A stretch of 64,000 nucleotides of DNA from contig NZ_BMRX01000010.1 in the NCBI RefSeq assembly GCF_014648855.1, positions 361,120 to 425,119 on the forward strand, in the 5' to 3' direction. Position 1 is the first letter of the stretch. Each line of letters opens with the position of its first letter. A program made the position numbers and the translations under genes. Below the pieces are notes generated by a model that was given only the letters and a program-made list of their open reading frames with translations, searched no databases and was not told where the DNA came from. Below, piece after piece: positions 50,911 to 59,313 of the stretch. This DNA comes from Streptomyces parvulus. GTDB taxonomy: Bacteria; Actinomycetota; Actinomycetes; Streptomycetales; Streptomycetaceae.

Positions 50911-51113
50911 GGGGGTCACCTGGCCCGGGGCTCCTGGTTCGGCGGGGGTGGGACGGGGGTGGAACACGAAGAACGTACAGAACGATGGTGCGGAGGGTGC
51001 GCGCCGCGCGTCCTTGGCGCGTCACACCGTCAAGGATGCCAGGCCGTACGGGTGTTCCGGGAACGACGACCCCCGCGACCGCCCGATCACCTGGGCAACA
51101 CAACGACATCGTT

Positions 51114-51875
51114 TCACCCACACGAGTGACCCTGGCGGCCCGCGGCCACCTCGGCCCGCACCGCCGCGCCGACCAGGGCCACCGCGTGGACGGCGAGCGT
51201 TCCGCGCCCGCCCGCCGCCGCCACCGCCACGCCGAGCGCCGCGCCGAGGGCGTGCGCCCCCGTGTCCCCGAGCATGGTGCGCTCCGCGAGGTCGTCGGGC
51301 AGTACGGCCGCGGCCGCTCCCATGGCGACGGCGGCCGTGCGCGCCCCGGGGCCCGCGCGCAGCAGCCCCGGCGCCCCGAGCGCGAGGACCGCTGCACCGG
51401 CCCGGCCGGGGCGGACGTCGACGAGGTTGACGAAGTGCGCGGCCCCGGCGACGACGACACCGGCCAGCAGCCTGTCCAGGGGCCGCCGCCCGAGCGCGGT
51501 CCCCGCGGCGAGCGCGGCCGCGGAGATGCCGAACAGCTTCACCGCACCGCTGGTGACCTCGCCCCGCCGCAGCGCCGTCAGATGCGCCCGGAACCCGCGC
51601 CGGGCGTCGCCCGCGCCGGCCAGGTCGTCGTAGGCGCCGCACGCACCGGCCGCGAGCACGGCGAGCCCGGCGGCGGGCCCGACCCGCGCGGCGCCGCCCG
51701 CCGCCGCCAGGGCGCAGGCGGGGCCGGCGTACAGATCCACCGTCCGGCCGGCGTGGTTCACCCGCTCCCAGCGCGCCCGGCCGCCCGGCGGCACGGTACG
51801 CAGCGCGGTCAGGGCTGCCCGGGCCACTCCGGCGGCGAGGGCGAAGGAGGCGGCGCGGCCGCCGGGTCCGATCAT
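51114..51875 (-). CDS. short MraY/WecA-like membrane protein
   Basis: A 253-residue polytopic protein with features of polyprenyl-phosphate aminosugar-1-phosphate transferases: NHAGRTVDLYAG, GAYDDLAG (DD), VKLFG, NLVDVRPGRA and MLGDTGAHALGA. It is roughly 100 residues shorter than MraY or WecA, and several loops are reduced. The retained DD and GDTGA signatures suggest that binding of the lipid phosphate remains, but catalysis is uncertain. It precedes the GT4 gene, spaced 203 bases, and follows recN closely. I know no function for this variant. Confidence 0.6.
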   Translation of the reverse strand: MIGPGGRAASFALAAGVARAALTALRTVPPGGRARWERVNHAGRTVDLYAGPACALAAAGGAARVGPAAGLAVLAAGACGAYDDLAGAGDARRGFRAHLTALRRGEVTSGAVKLFGISAAALAAGTALGRRPLDRLLAGVVVAGAAHFVNLVDVRPGRAGAAVLALGAPGLLRAGPGARTAAVAMGAAAAVLPDDLAERTMLGDTGAHALGAALGVAVAAAGGRGTLAVHAVALVGAAVRAEVAAGRQGHSCG

Positions 51876-51930
51876 CCGGACACCCTACGGGGCGCCCGGG
51901 ACCGTGCCCCCGGAGCCGGCCGGACAGGCC

Positions 51931-53661
51931 CTAGGCGTCCGCCCGCGCCGTTTCGAGCAGTTCCTCCGCGTGGGCGCGTGCCGTCTCCGAGTCCTCCTGG
52001 CCGGCCAGCATGCGGGAGAGCTCGCGGATGCGCTCCTCGCCCTCCAGGACCTTCACGCCGGAGCGGGTGACCGAACCGTCGTTGGTCTTCTCCACCAGGA
52101 GCTGCCGGTCGGCGAACGCGGCGACCTGCGGCAGGTGCGTGACGACCACGACCTGCGCGCTCTTCGCGAGCCGCGCGAGGCGCCGGCCGATCTCCACCGC
52201 CGCCTTGCCGCCGACACCGGCGTCGACCTCGTCGAAGAGGTACGTCGGCACCGGGTCGGTCCCGGCGAACACGACCTCCACGGCCAGCATCACGCGCGAG
52301 AGCTCACCCCCGGAGGCGCCCTTGGCGATCGGCCGCGGCGGAGCCCCGGGGTGCGGGGCCAGCAGCAGCTCGACCTCGTCGGCACCCGACGGCCCGTACG
52401 CGACGGTGCGGCCGCCGACCTCGACGCCCTCGGGATCCTCGGTCTGCCGGATCTCGAACGACACGCGCGCGTGGGGCATCGCGAGCGAGGCCAGCTCGGC
52501 CGTGACCGCGGCGGCGAACCGCTCGGCGGCCTCCGTCCGCGCGTCGGACAGCGCCTGCGCCAGCCCGCCCAGCTCCTCCCGCAGCGCGTCCCGTTCCGCG
52601 GTCAGTTCGCCGATCCGCTCGTCGTCGCCGTCCAGCTCGGTCAGCCGCGCGGCGCTCTGCTCGGACCACGCCAGCACCGTGGCGACGTCCTCGCCGTACT
52701 TCCGGGTCAGCGCGGTGAGCGCGGCCCGCCGCTCCTCGACCGCGGCCAGCCGCAGCGGATCGGCGTCCAGGTCGTCGGCGTACCCCGCCAGTTCACCGGC
52801 CACGTCCCGCAGCAGGATGCCGACCTCGCCGATCCGCTCGGCGAGCGCGGCCAGCGCCGGATCGTGCGACCGCACGGCGTCCAGGGCCCGCTGCGCGCCC
52901 GCGACGAGGGTCGCCGCGTCGACGCCCTCGGGGTCCTCGGGGTTGCCCGCCAGGGCGGCGTGGGCGGCGGTGGCGGCCGAGGCGAGCGCCTCCGCGTGTC
53001 CCAGCCGCTCGGCCTCCTCCGCCAGCTCCACGTCCTCACCGGCGCGCGGCTCGACGGCCGCCACCTCTTCGAGGCCGTAGCGCAGCAGGTCGGCCTCCTG
53101 GGCGCGCTCACGCGCGCGCGTCGTGATCTCGTCCAGCTCGGTGGCCACGGCCCGCAGCCGCCGGTAGGCCCCCGCGTACTTGTCGAGCGGTCCGGCGACC
53201 GCGTCGCCCGCGTACCGGTCGAGCGCCTGCCGCTGCCGGGACAGCTTCAGCAGCCCCTGCTGGTCGGTCTGCCCGTGCACGGCCACCAGTTCGTCGGCCA
53301 GCTCGGCGAGCATCCCCACGGGCACGGACCGCCCGCCCAGATGCGCCCGCGAGCGCCCCTCGGCGGACACGGTGCGGCTGATCAGCAGTGCCCCGTCGTC
53401 CAGCTCGGCCCCGGCCTCCTCGGCCCGGACGGCGGCCGCGGCGCCCCCGGGGACGGCGATCCGCCCCTCGACGACCGCGTTCTTCGCGCCGATCCGCACC
53501 AGCGCCGCGTCCGCGCGTCCGCCCAGCAGCAGCCCGAGGCTGGTGACCACCATGGTCTTGCCGGCGCCCGTCTCACCGGTGACAGCGGTGAACCCGGGCG
53601 ACAGCTCGACCACGGCGTCGTCGATGACTCCGAGCGACCGTATCCGCATCTCCTCAAGCAC
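51931..53661 (-). CDS. recN: DNA repair ATPase RecN
   Basis: A 576-residue SMC-like protein. MRIRSLGVIDDAVVELSPGFTAVTGETGAGKTMVVTSLGLLLGGRAD is the N-terminal Walker A half; the central part is coiled-coil; GASGGELSRVMLAVEVVFAG (signature) and TYLFDEVDAGVGGKAAVEIGRRLARL (Walker B) end the ABC head. It tethers DNA ends during double-strand break repair. GTG 53661 after AAGG is selected; ATG 53649 and GTG 53667 are alternatives. It is downstream of tlyA and nadK with a 151-base repeat-containing spacer. No LexA box was seen immediately upstream. Confidence 0.93.
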   Translation of the reverse strand: MLEEMRIRSLGVIDDAVVELSPGFTAVTGETGAGKTMVVTSLGLLLGGRADAALVRIGAKNAVVEGRIAVPGGAAAAVRAEEAGAELDDGALLISRTVSAEGRSRAHLGGRSVPVGMLAELADELVAVHGQTDQQGLLKLSRQRQALDRYAGDAVAGPLDKYAGAYRRLRAVATELDEITTRARERAQEADLLRYGLEEVAAVEPRAGEDVELAEEAERLGHAEALASAATAAHAALAGNPEDPEGVDAATLVAGAQRALDAVRSHDPALAALAERIGEVGILLRDVAGELAGYADDLDADPLRLAAVEERRAALTALTRKYGEDVATVLAWSEQSAARLTELDGDDERIGELTAERDALREELGGLAQALSDARTEAAERFAAAVTAELASLAMPHARVSFEIRQTEDPEGVEVGGRTVAYGPSGADEVELLLAPHPGAPPRPIAKGASGGELSRVMLAVEVVFAGTDPVPTYLFDEVDAGVGGKAAVEIGRRLARLAKSAQVVVVTHLPQVAAFADRQLLVEKTNDGSVTRSGVKVLEGEERIRELSRMLAGQEDSETARAHAEELLETARADA

Positions 53662-53734
53662 GGACACGACCTTACGAGGTCGAGGCCGCGGAGTGCACAC
53701 AGGCCGCCCTCCCACGCCGGGGACCGCATGCCGC

Positions 53735-53800
53735 TCAGGGGCGCGGGGAACCGCGCAACCAGCCACGACGCACCCGCGGCCGCCGACCCACCGAACCACC
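53735..53800. repeat. dispersed Streptomyces repeat in recN-nadK spacer
   Basis: The segment starting GCTCAGGGGCGCGGGGAAC and continuing GCGCAACCAGCCACGACG looks like a short intergenic repeat that I know from many Streptomyces genomes. It sits in the spacer between recN and nadK. Confidence 0.55.
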
Positions 53801-53812
53801 CCATCGAGTCCG

Positions 53813-54718
53813 CTAGTGCGGCGCCCCGCGCCACCCGGACACCGGCAACGCGAACTTCGCCACCAGCCGGTCGGTGAAGGACGCATGATGCAGCCGAGCC
53901 AGCCGCACCGGCACCGCCCCCCGCCGAACCTCCACCCGCGCCCCCGGCGGCAACTCCACCGTCCGCCGCCCGTCGCACCACAGCACCCCCGGCGGGATGT
54001 GCGGCAGCACCTCCACGGCGAGCACGGAGTCCGGCGAGGTCACCAGCGGCTTCGCGAACAGCGCGTGCGCACTGATCGGCACCATCAGCAGCGCCTCGAC
54101 CTCGGGCCACACCACCGGCCCGCCGGCGGAGAAGGCGTACGCCGTCGACCCGGTCGGCGTGGACAGCACGATGCCGTCGCAGCCGAACCCGGTCACCGGC
54201 CGCCCGTCGATCTCCAGGACGACCTCCAGCAGCTTCTCGGCGCCCGCCTTCTGCACCGCCGCCTCGTTGAGCGCCCAGTCGGTGTGCACGATGTCGCCGT
54301 TGCGGTGCACGACGACGTCGACGGTCATCCGCTCCTCGACCTCGTAGGCCCGGCTCACCACCCGGTCGACGACCTTGTCCAGGTCGTCCCGCTCGGCCTC
54401 GGCGAGGAAGCCGACCCGCCCGAGGTTGACCCCGAGCATCGGCACGCCGGACGCGCGCGCGAACTCGGCGCCGCGCAGCAGCGTGCCGTCACCGCCCAGC
54501 ACGATCAGCAGCTCGCACCCGTCGAGGCACTGCGGGGTGGCCTCGCCGACCAGCTGCACCTCGCTCGGCAGCGGCAGGTCCCGCGCCTCCGCCTCCAGCA
54601 CCCGGACCCCGATCCCGGCCCGCAGCAGCCCCTTGACCACCAGCTCCGCGCTGCGGATGGCGGCGGGACGCCCGGTGTGGGCGAGCAGGAAAACAGTACG
54701 CGCTCGGTTCTGTGTCAA
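53813..54718 (-). CDS. nadK: NAD kinase
   Basis: A 301-residue enzyme. LLIVLGGDGTLLRGAEFARASGVPMLGVNLGRVGFLAEAE is the GGDG-containing ATP/NAD site, NEAAVQKAG and CDGIVLSTPTGSTAYAFSAGGPVVWPEVEALLMVPISAHALF the substrate-binding region. It forms NADP+ from NAD+. TTG 54718 is the start and overlaps the tlyA stop (TTGA), an uncommon start but one that fits the coupling. It lies between tlyA and recN, a conserved actinobacterial order. Confidence 0.93.
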   Translation of the reverse strand: MTQNRARTVFLLAHTGRPAAIRSAELVVKGLLRAGIGVRVLEAEARDLPLPSEVQLVGEATPQCLDGCELLIVLGGDGTLLRGAEFARASGVPMLGVNLGRVGFLAEAERDDLDKVVDRVVSRAYEVEERMTVDVVVHRNGDIVHTDWALNEAAVQKAGAEKLLEVVLEIDGRPVTGFGCDGIVLSTPTGSTAYAFSAGGPVVWPEVEALLMVPISAHALFAKPLVTSPDSVLAVEVLPHIPPGVLWCDGRRTVELPPGARVEVRRGAVPVRLARLHHASFTDRLVAKFALPVSGWRGAPH

Positions 54719-55530
54719 CGCGGCCCCTCCGCCACTGCACGGTCAACGTCGGCCGGGTCCACTTCACCGGCCCCGGCCCGCAGCCACAGAAAGTACTCGA
54801 CGTTCCCGGAGGGACCCGGCAGCGGACTGGCGGTGACCCCCTCCGCACCGAGTCCCAGTTCCCAGGCCCTGCGGGCCACGCCCAGCACGGCCTCGGCCCG
54901 CAGCTGCGCACTGCGCACCACTCCCCCGCTGCCCAGCCGCTCCTTGCCCACCTCGAACTGCGGCTTGACCATCATCACCAGGTCGGCGCCCGGCCGGGTG
55001 CATCGCGCCAGAGCGGGCAGTACCAGTCCGAGCGGAATGAAGGAGAGATCACCCACGACAAGATCCACCGCCTCCCCGTCAATCGCCTCCAGCGTCAACT
55101 CGCGTACGTTCGTACGGTCCTTGACGGTGACGCGTTCATCCTGCCGGAGACTCCATGCGAGTTGTCCGTATCCCACGTCGACGGCGACCACGTGGGCGGC
55201 ACCCGCCCGCAGCAGTACGTCGGTGAAGCCGCCGGTGGACGCGCCGGCGTCCAGGGCGCGCCGGCCGGCGACGACGAGCCCTTCGGGTCCGAAGGCCGCG
55301 AGGGCGCCGGCGAGCTTGTGGCCGCCGCGCGAGACGTAGTCGGGATCGCCGTCGTCGTCGGTGACCACGATCGCGGCGGCCGTCTCCACCTGCGTGGCGG
55401 GCTTGGTCGCGACGGTCTTGCCGACGGAGACCCGCCCGGCGGCGATCAGCTGGCTCGCGTGCTCGCGCGAGCGCGCCAGCTTGCGGCGGACCAGCTCCGC
55501 GTCGAGACGGCGGCGTGCGACTCCTGCCAC
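54715..55530 (-). CDS. tlyA: TlyA-family rRNA 2'-O-methyltransferase
   Basis: A 271-residue protein with an N-terminal S4 domain (RLDAELVRRKLARSREHASQLIAAGRVSVG) and a Rossmann methyltransferase domain, DAGASTGGFTDVLLRAGAAHVVAVDVGYGQLAWSLR, followed by DLVVGDLSFIPL and MMVKPQFEVGKE with the catalytic Lys. In mycobacteria TlyA makes 2'-O-methylcytidine in 16S and 23S rRNA and confers capreomycin sensitivity. GTG 55530 has AGGAG twelve bases upstream. It is followed by nadK and recN. Confidence 0.9.
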   Translation of the reverse strand: MAGVARRRLDAELVRRKLARSREHASQLIAAGRVSVGKTVATKPATQVETAAAIVVTDDDGDPDYVSRGGHKLAGALAAFGPEGLVVAGRRALDAGASTGGFTDVLLRAGAAHVVAVDVGYGQLAWSLRQDERVTVKDRTNVRELTLEAIDGEAVDLVVGDLSFIPLGLVLPALARCTRPGADLVMMVKPQFEVGKERLGSGGVVRSAQLRAEAVLGVARRAWELGLGAEGVTASPLPGPSGNVEYFLWLRAGAGEVDPADVDRAVAEGPR

Positions 55531-55537
55531 GTTCGGT

Positions 55538-55846
55538 TCAGCTCCTGCGGTCGTACGGTGATGGCGGCGACGGGGGCGCCGGGGGTCCCGGGCGGGCGTC
55601 GAGCGCGGTGAGCGCGTCGCGCAGCCCCCGGTGTACATCCTCGTACACCTCGACGTGCCCGTCCGTGGCCAGGTGGTCGGCGTCGGCCAGCCGCGCCAGC
55701 CGGGCGTCGACCTCGGCGTTCCCGGTGGGGGTGCGGGGGACGTCCAGGGGCGCGGGGGCCGCGGGCTCGTACCCGGCCTCCGCCTGCTGGGGCTCGGGCG
55801 CGGCCCCGTTCTCCTGGCCCGCCGGCTCAGGTACTGCGTCGCTCAT
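55538..55846 (-). CDS. small acidic hypothetical protein
   Basis: A 102-residue protein starting MSDAVPEPAGQENGAAPEPQQ at ATG 55846. The first half is disordered Ala/Pro/Glu, the second half (NAEVDARLARLADADHLATDGHVEVYEDVHRGLRDALTALD) is helical with regular hydrophobic spacing, so it may form a coiled coil or a dimer. It ends 7 bases before tlyA and is probably cotranscribed with tlyA-nadK-recN. It resembles small actinobacterial proteins seen in front of tlyA. Function unknown. Confidence 0.65.
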   Translation of the reverse strand: MSDAVPEPAGQENGAAPEPQQAEAGYEPAAPAPLDVPRTPTGNAEVDARLARLADADHLATDGHVEVYEDVHRGLRDALTALDARPGPPAPPSPPSPYDRRS

Positions 55847-55888
55847 GCCCCGACGCTACCGCGTGCCGCTGGGGTACGGTTCGTCCCG

Positions 55889-56236
55889 ATGGCGACGACT
55901 GAGGAGTGCCGCGCCGCACTCGACAAGCTCTCGGACCACATGCGGGGCGCCGAAGGGGACGTGCGGTCGGCCGCCGGGCTGGACCGCTCGGTGAGCTGCC
56001 ACATCACCGACCTGGACGTCACCTTCGCCGGGCGCATGGCCGACGGCGCGATCGACGTGCGCGAGACCCTGGCCGGGCCGCCGCGCGAGAAGGCCGAGAT
56101 CAGGCTGGCGATGACCGGCGACGACCTGGTGGCGCTGGTCGCCGGCGAGCTGAACTTCGCCAAGGCCTGGGGCTCGGGCCGGGTGCGTCTCGAGGCGGGC
56201 CTGCGCGACCTGTTCCGGCTCAGGAAACTTTTGTAG
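55889..56236 (+). CDS. SCP2 sterol-binding domain protein
   Basis: A 115-residue single-domain SCP2 protein: MATTEECRAALDKLSDHMRG, TDLDVTFAGRMADGAIDVRETLAGP, and GDDLVALVAGELNFAKAWGSGRVRLEAGLRDLFRL, the C-terminal pattern in which GRLRVEG-like residues line a hydrophobic pocket. It probably binds a lipid or acyl ligand. TACGGT lies 8 bp before ATG 55889, again suggesting leaderless transcription. The last 17 bases overlap the 3' end of the convergent fecE-like gene. Confidence 0.8.
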   Translation: MATTEECRAALDKLSDHMRGAEGDVRSAAGLDRSVSCHITDLDVTFAGRMADGAIDVRETLAGPPREKAEIRLAMTGDDLVALVAGELNFAKAWGSGRVRLEAGLRDLFRLRKLL

Positions 56237-57053
56237 CCGCCGCCCTCGCCGGCGCGGGACCGGCACCCCGCGCCCTGCGCGCGGCCGGCACCACCAGCGG
56301 CGTGCCCGTCTCGGGGTCGTCGATGACCTGGCAGCGCAGCCCGAAGACCCGCTCGACGAGGTCCGCCGTGACGATGTCGCCGGGCGCGCCCTCGGCGATG
56401 ATCTCCCCGTCGCGCAGCGCGATGAGGTGGGTGGCGTACCGGGCGGCGTGGTTGAGGTCGTGCAGGACCGCCACGAGCGTGCGGCCCTGCTCCTCGTGGA
56501 GCTCGGCGCACAGGTCCAGGACGTCGATCTGGTGCTGGATGTCCAGGTACGTCGTCGGCTCGTCGAGCAGCAGCAGCGGCGTCTGCTGGGCGAGCGCCAT
56601 GGCGATCCACACGCGCTGGCGCTGACCGCCGGAGAGCTCGTCCACGTAGCGCTCGGCGAGTTCGGCGACACCGGTCTGCGCCATGGACTCCTGCACCACC
56701 CGCTCGTCCTCGGCCGACCACTGCCGCAGCAGGCCCTGGTGGGGATAGCGGCCCCGGCCCACGAGGTCGCCGACGGTGATCCCGTCCGGCGCGATGGACG
56801 ACTGGGGCAGCAGTCCGAGGGTGCGGGCGACCTGCTTGGCCGGCATCGACTGGATGACCGCGCCGTCGAGCAGGACCCGGCCGTCGGCGGGCTTGAGCAT
56901 CCTCGACAGCGCCCGCAGCAGGGTGGACTTGCCGCACGCGTTCGGGCCGACGATCACCGTGAAGGAGTTGTCGGGTATCTCCACCGACAGCCGCTCGGCG
57001 ATGACCCGCTGGTCGTAGGCGAGGGTGACGTTCTCTGCGGTCAGGCGGTTCAC
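56220..57053 (-). CDS. ferric-siderophore ABC transporter ATPase (FecE-like)
   Basis: A 277-residue ATPase with GPNACGKSTLLRALSRML (Walker A), LLPQSS (Q loop), DELSGGQRQRVWIAMALAQQTPLLLLDEPTTYLDIQHQ (signature and Walker B) and AVLHDLNHAARYA (H loop). It would power ferric-siderophore import. GTG 57053 follows AAAGGAG. The C-terminal 30 residues are Ala/Arg/Pro-rich. It is the third gene of a permease-permease-ATPase operon controlled by an iron box at 59241. Confidence 0.9.
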   Translation of the reverse strand: MNRLTAENVTLAYDQRVIAERLSVEIPDNSFTVIVGPNACGKSTLLRALSRMLKPADGRVLLDGAVIQSMPAKQVARTLGLLPQSSIAPDGITVGDLVGRGRYPHQGLLRQWSAEDERVVQESMAQTGVAELAERYVDELSGGQRQRVWIAMALAQQTPLLLLDEPTTYLDIQHQIDVLDLCAELHEEQGRTLVAVLHDLNHAARYATHLIALRDGEIIAEGAPGDIVTADLVERVFGLRCQVIDDPETGTPLVVPAARRARGAGPAPARAAATKVS

Positions 57054-57100
57054 GTTGCTCCTTTGATTGGTCAGCCCGCTGGGGACACCGGTGCCGGGCC

Positions 57101-58192
57101 TCATATCCGGCCCGCCTTGCGCTCGGTGACCAGCAGCCACAGCAGGTAGACGCCGCCGACGACGCCGGTGACCACGCCCACGGGCAGCTGGTCGGCGCCG
57201 AAGGCCCGCTGGGACACCCAGTCGGCGCCGACCAGCAGCGCGGCGCCCATGCACAGCGACGGCAGCAGGTTGGGGCCCGGCGAGCGGGTCAGCCGGCGGG
57301 CCAGCTGCGGCGCCGTGAGCGCCACGAAGCTGACCGGACCCGCGGCGGCCGTGGCGGCGGCGGTGAGCAGCACGGCGGCCACCATCAGCAGCGCACGCAC
57401 CCGCTCCACGCGCACCCCGAGGGCGTACGAGACGTCGTCGCCCATCTCCATCATCCGCAGCGCCCGCCCGTTGCCGAGCACGAGCGGCACGAGCACGGCG
57501 CACAGCGCGAGCAGCGGCCAGACCTGGTCCCAGTCACGGCCGTTGAGGGAACCGGTCATCCAGACGACCGCGCGGGAGGCGTCGACGATGTCGGCCCGGG
57601 TGAGGAGATAGCCGTTGACCGCGGTGACGATCGCGGACACGCCGATGCCCACCAGGACCAGCCGGTACCCGTGCACGCCCCGCTTCCAGGCGAGCAGGTA
57701 GATGGCGGTGCCGGTGATCAGACCGCCGGCGAGCGCGCCGAAGGTGACCTGGGCGGAGCTGCCGGAGAACAGGACGATCATGGTGAGCGCGCCGGCGGTC
57801 GCCCCCTGTCCGAGGCCGAGCACGTCCGGACTGCCCAGCGGGTTGCGCGAGATGGCCTGGAACAGCGCCCCGCCCACCCCGAGGGCGGCGCCGACCAGCA
57901 GGCCGACCAGGACCCTGGGCAGCCGCAGCTCGTTGACGATGAACTCCTGCCCCGCGTTGCCCCCGCCGAACAGGGTCCGCAGCACGTCGGCGGCGGGTAT
58001 GTCGAAGTCGCCGGTGCCGATCAGCAGCACGCTCGCGGCGAGCGCGACGACCAGCAGCAGGGCGACGACGACCACGGCCCGCACGTCCAGGCGGAACGAC
58101 AGGCCGCCCGGACCGCGCACGGCCCGGTTGCTCCTCACGGTCGGCACGCTCTTCGCGTTCCTGGCGCTCTTCGCGTTCCTGGCGGTCCTCAC
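57101..58192 (-). CDS. FecCD-family iron-siderophore permease
   Basis: A 363-residue permease with about 9-10 helices and the BtuC/FhuB fold. LRLPRVLVGLLVGAALGVGGALFQAISRNPLGSPDVLGLGQGAT is the family's N-terminal signature, and the EAA-like region MEMGDDVSYALGVRVERVRALLM contacts the ATPase. GTG 58192 overlaps the preceding permease stop (GTGA). The first 25 residues contain a duplicated ARNAKS segment encoded by a 15-bp tandem repeat. Together with the partner permease it would form the transport channel. Confidence 0.88.
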   Translation of the reverse strand: MRTARNAKSARNAKSVPTVRSNRAVRGPGGLSFRLDVRAVVVVALLLVVALAASVLLIGTGDFDIPAADVLRTLFGGGNAGQEFIVNELRLPRVLVGLLVGAALGVGGALFQAISRNPLGSPDVLGLGQGATAGALTMIVLFSGSSAQVTFGALAGGLITGTAIYLLAWKRGVHGYRLVLVGIGVSAIVTAVNGYLLTRADIVDASRAVVWMTGSLNGRDWDQVWPLLALCAVLVPLVLGNGRALRMMEMGDDVSYALGVRVERVRALLMVAAVLLTAAATAAAGPVSFVALTAPQLARRLTRSPGPNLLPSLCMGAALLVGADWVSQRAFGADQLPVGVVTGVVGGVYLLWLLVTERKAGRI

Positions 58193-59235
58193 AGCTGGGC
58201 CGTCCTCCGCCGTCGTACGAGATAGATGAAGACCGGCCCGCCGAGCACGGCCGTCACGATGCCGACCTGGAGCTCCGCCGGCCGCGCGACGATCCGGCCG
58301 AGGACGTCCGCGCCGAGCAGCAGCACCGGCGACAGGATCGCCGCGTACGGCAGGATCCAGCGCAGGTCGGGCCCGGTGAAGGAGCGGACGATGTGCGGGA
58401 CCATCAGTCCGACGAACACGATCGGCCCGCAGGCCGCGGTCGCCGCCCCGCACAGCACGGTGGCGGCCAGCATCGAGAGCGCGCGGGTGCGGTTCAGGTT
58501 GGCGCCGAGCGCCTTGGCGGTGTCGTCGCCCATCTCCATGGCGTTGAGCGGCCGGGCGAGCGCGAGGGCGAGGACCGTGCCCACGGCGAAGAACGGCAGC
58601 ACCTCCATGATGGTGTCGTCGGTCGCCGAGGCGAGCGAGCCCACCGTCCAGAAGCGCATCCTGCCCAGCGCCGCGTCATCCATGATCATCACGGCCTGGA
58701 GATAGCCGAACAGCGCGGCGCTGATCGCCGTGCCGGCCAGCACCAGCCGCACCGGCGTGGCTCCCCGGCTGCCGCCCAGGAACCAGACCAGCGCGCCGAC
58801 CCCGGCCGCACCGGCGAAGGCGAACCAGACGTATCCCGTCAGCGAGGTGACGCCGAGGAAGGTGATGGCCGTGACGACCGCGGCCGACGCTCCCGCGTTG
58901 ATGCCGAGCAGTCCTGGGTCGGCCAGCGGATTGCGGGTGAGCGCCTGGAGCACCGCCCCCGCGAGGCCGAGCGCGGCCCCGGCCAGCAGCCCGAGCACGG
59001 TGCGCGACTGCCGCTCGCCGACCACGACGTCTCCGTAACCGCCCGAGTCGTGGAACAGACCGTGCCAGACCTGCGCCAGGGACAGGTCCTTGGCACCGAT
59101 CGCGATGCTGGCCAGCACGATGAGGACCAGCAGGGCCACGGAGACGAGCAGCCCAGCGGCACGCAGGGCACGTCGCTTGGCGGGCGGCGCGGGAGCGGAC
59201 TCCGCGCGCTGTTCGGGGGGACTCTCGACCAACAC
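58189..59235 (-). CDS. FecCD-family iron-siderophore permease
   Basis: A 348-residue permease. RTVLGLLAGAALGLAGAVLQALTRNPLADPGLLGINAGASAAVV is the BtuC-type signature, and NAMEMGDDTAKALGANLNRTRAL the ATPase-coupling loop; nine to ten helices fill the chain. GTG 59235 is immediately downstream of an iron box (59241-59254), and TAGCCT lies 7 bp before GTG, which suggests a leaderless message directly repressed by an iron regulator. It begins the importer operon; no substrate-binding protein gene is found nearby. Confidence 0.88.
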   Translation of the reverse strand: MLVESPPEQRAESAPAPPAKRRALRAAGLLVSVALLVLIVLASIAIGAKDLSLAQVWHGLFHDSGGYGDVVVGERQSRTVLGLLAGAALGLAGAVLQALTRNPLADPGLLGINAGASAAVVTAITFLGVTSLTGYVWFAFAGAAGVGALVWFLGGSRGATPVRLVLAGTAISAALFGYLQAVMIMDDAALGRMRFWTVGSLASATDDTIMEVLPFFAVGTVLALALARPLNAMEMGDDTAKALGANLNRTRALSMLAATVLCGAATAACGPIVFVGLMVPHIVRSFTGPDLRWILPYAAILSPVLLLGADVLGRIVARPAELQVGIVTAVLGGPVFIYLVRRRRTAQL

Positions 59236-59240
59236 GCTGG

Positions 59241-59254
59241 TTAGGCTAGCCTAC
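59241..59254 (-). promoter_or_regulatory. iron box (DmdR/IdeR-type operator)
   Basis: TTAGGCTAGCCTA matches the core of the actinobacterial iron box TTAGGTTAGGCTAACCTAA. It begins 6 bp upstream of the GTG and overlaps the candidate -10, consistent with iron-dependent repression. Confidence 0.8.
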
Positions 59255-59313
59255 CCTGCCAAGCGATCACGATCCCGTGGTCCGGGCCCGCCCCGCACGT
59301 CCCGTGGGGCTCC

